This document shows positions 23,127 to 27,376 of a DNA stretch of 27,376 nt, one piece after another. The DNA lies in NCBI GenBank assembly GCA_021786265.1, contig JAJYNP010000030.1:1-27376 (forward strand). The letters run 5' to 3'. The notes beneath the pieces are model-generated. The model worked only from the letters and a program-made list of their open reading frames with translations. It was not told where the DNA came from and made no database searches. Positions within the stretch are counted from its first letter, which is position 1; each line of letters begins with the position of its first letter. The stretch is from Chloroflexota bacterium (lineage in GTDB: Bacteria > Chloroflexota > Limnocylindria > Limnocylindrales > CSP1-4). The translations under genes were made by a program, and so were the position numbers.

Positions 23127-25732
23127 CCCGGCAGCGGCGCGTTCGCGCCGGGATCGTCGCGTTCGTCCTCGCCCTCGCGATGAACGTCGGCGTGGCGGCT
23201 ACCCCGGCGCTCGCGCAGACCGACGCGACGGTTCACTTGACCCCCGGGACGGTGGGGGCCGGGCAGTATGGGGTCACCGTCTCGGTCACCTACCGCACGT
23301 CCGTGCGGGTCGTGGCCACCCTCTCGATCAGCGTGCCCGCGACCTGGGCACGGCTCGTGGCGCCGCAGCTCACGAGCCGAACGCGACCCGGCTTCGTCAC
23401 GCTCTCGCGGGGCCGCTGTGACAGCACGACGCGGATCGTGGAGGTCGTCCGGGCGTCGAGCGGTGCAGCAGTGGTCCGGATTGCCTCCGCCTGCGGCGCG
23501 TCGACGGGATGGTCGCTCCTGATCCAGGGGATGCGGGCCCCGGGCACCGTCGGCCGGGCCACCTGGACGATCGCCGCTGCGAGCTCCGGCACGACCACCG
23601 TCCTCGCGCGGCCGGTGGTCACCACGGTGCCCCCGTGGCCCAACGTGCCCCCGGCCCCGACCGGCTTGCCGGCGTGCTTCACCACCGGGGCGCCGGCGGT
23701 GTCCTACGGCTGCTGGGTCACCACGGTGGCCGGCACCGGGCCCCCGACGCTCGGTGACGGCGGGCCCGCGACGCGCGCCGTCCTCCAGCAACCGTCGAGC
23801 GCCGCCATCGGGCCAGACGGCACGCTGTACATCGTCGATCGCGCCGACGACCGGATCCGCGCGGTGTCCCCCGCGGGCGTGATCCGCACCGTCGTCGGCA
23901 CCGGGAGCGCCGAGTTCGCCGGCACCGGCGACGGCGGACCGGCCCTCGCCGCCACCCTGCGCTTCCCGAGCGATGTCGTCGTGACCCCCGACGGCGGGCT
24001 CCTCATCGCCGACACGAACCACTACCTCGTCCGCCGGGTCGACCCGGCCGGCACCATCTCGAGCGTGGCCGGCAATCGCAACCCCTACTACGCGGGCGAC
24101 GGCGGCCCGGCCCTCTCGGCGAGCTTCGGCTACCCGGTCTCGCTCGACTACGACGCGGCCGGCAACATCTACGTGGCCGACAACACGGCCAATCGCGTCC
24201 GGCGCATCGATGGCGCCGGGACCATCACCACGATCGGTGGCGACGGGCGGCCCGGCACCGGCGGCGACGGTGGAGCGGCCAGCGCCGCGCAGATCGACAG
24301 CCCGGCCTGGCTGCGGGTCGACCGGGCGCACGACCTGCTGTACGTGACGCAGACGGGCACGCCCGGTCCGTACATCGTGCGGCGCATCGATCTGCGGTCC
24401 GGCCGCATCACCACCGTGCCGGGCCTCGTCCTGCACAGCCCGAGCTTCGCCATCGATTCCGCCGGCAACCTCGTGGTGGGGGGGCCGTTCGGGCCGCAGC
24501 CGACCCTCCAGCACGTCGACGGCCAGACGGGTCGGGCGGTCGCGACCGTCGCCCTCGCGGCGGCGGTCGGTGGCGGCCCGGCGGTGATCGACTCGCAGGG
24601 CGGCGTGGTGTTCGTGGACCCGGAGCGCAACGTGGTGACGCGCGTCTCGCCCTCGGGCGTCACGCGCGTGGTGGCCGGTCCCGGCGTCATCCTCCCGACG
24701 CTCGCGCGGGCACGCTCCGTCCCCTTCTACGACTCGCAGGGCCTTGCCTTCGACGGGCATGGGGACCTCTACGTCGGGGACTTCGACCACAACGTCATCC
24801 GACGGATCGCGCCCGACGGCACCATCACGACGGTGGCGGGCACCGGGGTGTGGGGTTCGAGCGGGAACGGCGGTCCACCCCTCCGGGCACAGTTGGCCCA
24901 GCCGGGCAGCCTGGCCTTCGATTCGCACGGCGACCTGCTCTTCCTCACCGTGGCGGATGGCACGGGCGTCGTCTGGATGATCACCCCCGGCGCGGACGGG
25001 GTGATCGACGGCAGCGCCGACGAGCGCATCGTGGCCATCGCGGGCCAGGCCGTGGATCGCCAGCACGCCGACCACGGGGCGGCCGACGGGCATGCCGCGA
25101 CGAGCGCGGTGTTCGACGCGGCGCGGGGTCTGTGCGTCGACGGCGCGAACAACGTCTACGTCGCCGACACCTACGACCAGCGCATCCGCAAGATCACCCC
25201 GGGACCGGACGGGATCCTCGACGGCGGCTCCGACGAGCTGATCAGCACCGTGGCGGGCACCGGGGCCGCGGTGTCCAGCGGGGATGGCGGACCGGCAGCC
25301 GCGGCGGGCGTGGTCAGCCCGCACCAGCTCTACTGCGCTCCGAATGGCGACCTGTACGTGCGCGCAGGCGACTACCTCTCGTCGATCCGTCGGATCGACG
25401 AGCGCACCGGAATCATCTCGACGTACCTCGCGGCCCTGCAGGGCGCGCAATCGTTCAGCGTCGATGCGGCGGGTAACGTCTACTACTCGGTCACCGATCA
25501 GAACGGGTACTCGCAGCTGCTCCGGCGCGATGCCGCCTCCGGACTGACCGCGGTGGTGGCCGGCGTCGGGCCGGCTGGCTACTCGGGGGACGGCGGGAGC
25601 GCGCCAGCCGCGGCGTTCGCCAGCATCGCGGTGTTCACCTGGGGCCCCGATGGCGCCCTGTACATCCCCGACAACGGCAACTTCCGGCTGCGCCGCGTGG
25701 CGTTCACCGCGCTGGCGCCGGCCGGGCCATGA
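23123..25732 (+). CDS. Secreted NHL-repeat beta-propeller protein
   Basis: The 869-residue protein starts with an Arg-rich, hydrophobic signal peptide ending near ATPALAQ (about residue 32). A beta-sandwich-like region (about 33-190) follows. The rest is about nine or ten NHL-type units with the recurring pattern GxG...GDGGPA...A.L..P..V.....G.LYIAD...RIRRI, for example DGTLYIVDRADDRIRAV, NIYVADNTANRVRRI and NVYVADTYDQRIRKI. Such proteins form one or two beta-propellers and usually bind proteins, polysaccharide or ligands at the cell surface; no enzyme motif is visible. GTG at 23123 was chosen over a start 20 codons upstream because it gives a normal signal peptide and couples to the preceding ORF. 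No membrane anchor or sorting signal is seen at the C terminus, so it is probably released. Confidence 0.85.
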   Translation: MTRQRRVRAGIVAFVLALAMNVGVAATPALAQTDATVHLTPGTVGAGQYGVTVSVTYRTSVRVVATLSISVPATWARLVAPQLTSRTRPGFVTLSRGRCDSTTRIVEVVRASSGAAVVRIASACGASTGWSLLIQGMRAPGTVGRATWTIAAASSGTTTVLARPVVTTVPPWPNVPPAPTGLPACFTTGAPAVSYGCWVTTVAGTGPPTLGDGGPATRAVLQQPSSAAIGPDGTLYIVDRADDRIRAVSPAGVIRTVVGTGSAEFAGTGDGGPALAATLRFPSDVVVTPDGGLLIADTNHYLVRRVDPAGTISSVAGNRNPYYAGDGGPALSASFGYPVSLDYDAAGNIYVADNTANRVRRIDGAGTITTIGGDGRPGTGGDGGAASAAQIDSPAWLRVDRAHDLLYVTQTGTPGPYIVRRIDLRSGRITTVPGLVLHSPSFAIDSAGNLVVGGPFGPQPTLQHVDGQTGRAVATVALAAAVGGGPAVIDSQGGVVFVDPERNVVTRVSPSGVTRVVAGPGVILPTLARARSVPFYDSQGLAFDGHGDLYVGDFDHNVIRRIAPDGTITTVAGTGVWGSSGNGGPPLRAQLAQPGSLAFDSHGDLLFLTVADGTGVVWMITPGADGVIDGSADERIVAIAGQAVDRQHADHGAADGHAATSAVFDAARGLCVDGANNVYVADTYDQRIRKITPGPDGILDGGSDELISTVAGTGAAVSSGDGGPAAAAGVVSPHQLYCAPNGDLYVRAGDYLSSIRRIDERTGIISTYLAALQGAQSFSVDAAGNVYYSVTDQNGYSQLLRRDAASGLTAVVAGVGPAGYSGDGGSAPAAAFASIAVFTWGPDGALYIPDNGNFRLRRVAFTALAPAGP

Positions 25733-25941
25733 CGGCCTGCCCGGCTGTGCGGAGCCGAGCGGTTGTGGTACTTCTACCGCCTGCGCCAGCTCCCTGCGGC
25801 AGCCCAGCCAGATCCTGACCGTGGGCGGACTCGTCCCGGGGCGCCGGGTCGGTCCTGCGGCGCCGACGCGCTGCCACCCGTGACACTGCCGGCAGCCCGG
25901 TGGGCGAGAGTGCGCCGGAGGTCGACAAAGGGAGGCATCCC

Positions 25942-26940
25942 GTGCGACGTGTCGCGTCCCTCGCAGGCGCCCTGCTGCTCACCGCGACTTTGGTCCAGCC
26001 GTCGAGCGCGGCCCCGCCTACCGGTAACAGCACCGGCGGGGTCCTGCCGCCCGAGACGGGCAGCCACCAGGACCAGGCGCTCGTCACCGCCAAAGAGCAG
26101 GGCCGGGTGCGCGTCTTCGCGGACGGGCGCGTGGAGATCCTCGCCGGCGCCCCCGCGACGAGCTACCCGAAGTCGGCGCTCCTCTCCACGAGTTGGACGG
26201 GCAGCGTCTGGGAGCCCCAGGGCTCGGGAACCGACGACGCGGGCCGACCCTACAGCGACAGCAACTACTGGAACTTCTGCGGCCCCGGCGCGACGGCGGT
26301 TACCCTCTGGTACTGGCCAGCGGGATACACGTTCGACACGGGCATCGCGACCCAGACCTACACCGAGCCGAACAGCGCCCTCTCGATCACGGCGACCACC
26401 ACCTGGAAGGCAACCGACGGCGTGAGCAATGGGCGCGGGGCCATCATGGACCTCGCCGAGAACGTGGCCCCGCCCGTGACGCCCGCCTGGGCATATCCCG
26501 GCGTGATCGACTGGACGAGCGCGTACCCGTACGACGGGACGCCGGTGAACCGCATCCGTGATGCCCTGAACTGGGAGATCTCCGCCGGCACCTCGCTCAG
26601 CGGGCCGTACGTCTGGACGCAGTACTCGAGCAGCCTGACGCAGGCCGCCCTGCTGACGGACGTTCAGCGGGACGTCGCGGGAGAGCTGGCCCCGCTCGTC
26701 GCGAACGTCGCCACCGCGTCGGGCCACTTCCACCTGCCCAACTGGGGCAAGGGGCGCTCGGTCAACCACTCGATCTCGATCGTCGGGTACGACGACAGCG
26801 CCGGCACCTACACGTACATCGATACCTGCGGGCCGGGCTGCAACAACACCGGTGCGCCGGCGGGCGTGTACAGCGTGGCGCAGAAGACCCTGTGGACCCT
26901 GCTCGGGGCCGAAACGGACGGCGACGGGGTCATCTGGTAG
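25942..26940 (+). CDS. Secreted C39-like (papain-fold) cysteine peptidase family protein
   Basis: The 332-residue product has an N-terminal signal peptide (about residues 1-25, ending near PSSAA) and a C39-like domain. The predicted catalytic Cys lies in NFCGPGATAV, preceded by a YWNF stretch. The His is in VNHSISIVGYDD and a following Asp in YIDTCGPGC. The order Cys, His, Asp is that of the Peptidase_C39_2/papain-like fold seen in many secreted bacterial proteins of unknown substrate. GTG at 25942 lies six bases after GGGAGG, the same spacing as the nuclease and phosphatase genes. The 209-base gap before it contains no other gene and no clear promoter. Function beyond probable peptidase or amidase activity is not known. 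Confidence 0.8.
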   Translation: MRRVASLAGALLLTATLVQPSSAAPPTGNSTGGVLPPETGSHQDQALVTAKEQGRVRVFADGRVEILAGAPATSYPKSALLSTSWTGSVWEPQGSGTDDAGRPYSDSNYWNFCGPGATAVTLWYWPAGYTFDTGIATQTYTEPNSALSITATTTWKATDGVSNGRGAIMDLAENVAPPVTPAWAYPGVIDWTSAYPYDGTPVNRIRDALNWEISAGTSLSGPYVWTQYSSSLTQAALLTDVQRDVAGELAPLVANVATASGHFHLPNWGKGRSVNHSISIVGYDDSAGTYTYIDTCGPGCNNTGAPAGVYSVAQKTLWTLLGAETDGDGVIW

Positions 26941-27312
26941 GAGGATCGTGCGCCGCGCGGGCAGCGTTCGGACAGGCCGCCGGGCGAAGAGCCTGGCGCA
27001 CCGTCCGGCCGGGACAAACCATGAGACTCGTCGGGCAAACCACGAGATTCGGCGGCGGAATCCTGAGACGGCATCGGGCGCATTTCTGAGACTTCACACT
27101 CGCCACGAGCGGAATCCGGCGCGCCAGCGCACCGCCCCGGCCATGATCGGGTCCTCCGGACCTTGCGGGTCCACTTACAATGGACCTCTCCGCGGAGGGC
27201 GATCCACTGCGGTTCGTTCTTCCGGCCGCCCCGACCACGACGCGCTACTGGCGGGACCGACCCGCGAACTCAGGCGAGCCACGGACGGGCTCGCACCCCG
27301 GAGGAGGTGCGC
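26941..27312 (+). other. 372-base intergenic region with a transposon-end-like repeat array
   Basis: No protein-like frame was found. It contains the four-copy repeat array at 27011-27097, a TACAAT hexamer at 27176-27181 without a good -35, and a short inverted repeat GGTCCA/TGGACC (27168-27173, 27181-27186) straddling that hexamer. It ends in the ribosome-binding site GGAGGAGG for the partial gene at 27313. Confidence 0.45.
27011..27097. repeat. Four degenerate ~21-bp tandem repeats, solo transposon-end-like array
   Basis: Four imperfect units sharing GGGCAAACCxTGAGACTCGGC-like sequence start at 27011, 27033, 27054 and 27076. Their GAGA cores are at 27023, 27044, 27065 and 27088, so they are spaced 21, 21 and 23 bases, about two helical turns. 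The minus strand at the right edge begins TGTGAAGTCTCAGA. Serial sites of about 20 bp starting from a TG end are typical of transposase-binding ends such as those of IS21-like elements. No transposase gene is adjacent, so this may be a solitary relic end. Confidence 0.5.
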
Positions 27313-27376
27313 ATGCGATCACTCCTGAGCCTGCTGGCAGCCACGGGGCTGCTGGCGGGACTGGTCACGCCAGCAG
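27313..27376 (+). CDS. Partial gene for a secreted protein (signal peptide only)
   Basis: The ATG at 27313 follows GGAGGAGG with 5 bases between, and the 21 codons present read MRSLLSLLAATGLLAGLVTP, a typical signal-peptide start. The gene runs off the window, so its function cannot be told. It continues the set of secreted-protein genes around the island. Confidence 0.7.
   Translation, partial: MRSLLSLLAATGLLAGLVTPA

Noticed and set aside
22667..25450. 927-codon minus-strand ORF opposite the NHL gene
   Set aside because: It is the complement of NHL repeats with low-complexity composition and no start signal; the plus-strand gene has a promoter, signal peptide and repeats.

Overview
The window is very GC-rich bacterial DNA (about 70% by eye) with dense genes, several GTG starts, GGGAGG ribosome-binding sites and TTGACG/TAxxxT-type promoters. 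The style fits Chloroflexota or Actinomycetota, perhaps an uncultured soil or freshwater lineage. No marker gene settles the phylum, so this is a guess.

Layout. (1) 109-4740, minus strand: two secreted enzymes, a large modular extracellular nuclease (lamin-tail, OB-like, endonuclease/exonuclease/phosphatase and PxKF domains) and a HAD class IIIB-type acid phosphatase. Together they could take phosphate from extracellular nucleic acids. (2) 5422-11254, plus strand: a Tn7-like transposition module. It holds a small excisionase-type HTH protein with a probable leaderless promoter, a PD-(D/E)XK nuclease in the tnsA position, a DD35E TnsB-like transposase, a TnsC-like AAA+ ATPase, and a downstream gene read in one frame but cut by a single TGA. 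The second half of that gene looks like a tyrosine recombinase that has lost its catalytic residues, as in TnsF-type target selectors. A decayed second copy of its C-terminal domain follows. (3) 11442-15206, minus strand: a 1254-residue HEPN-NACHT STAND protein, a probable anti-phage abortive-infection effector. (4) 15518-22537, plus strand, divergent from the NACHT gene: a three-gene overlapping operon of a SNF2/RapA-type translocase, a large protein ending in a GrpE-like domain, and a divergent Hsp70. A short DUF3644-like remnant follows. I know no named system with this composition, and it is the strongest candidate for something undescribed. (5) 22897-27376, plus strand: a clear promoter, a coupled 51-codon ORF, a secreted NHL-repeat beta-propeller protein, a secreted C39-like cysteine peptidase-fold protein, an array of four ~21-bp-spaced degenerate repeats resembling a transposon end, and the first 21 codons of another secreted protein.

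Working model (inference): regions 2-4 form one accessory island placed between genes for secreted proteins. Tn7-like elements often carry defence genes as cargo beyond their tns operon, so the NACHT and SNF2-GrpE-Hsp70 genes may be cargo of the element whose tns genes start near 5.4-6.1 kb. I could not locate the transposon ends or a target-site duplication, so this remains a hypothesis.
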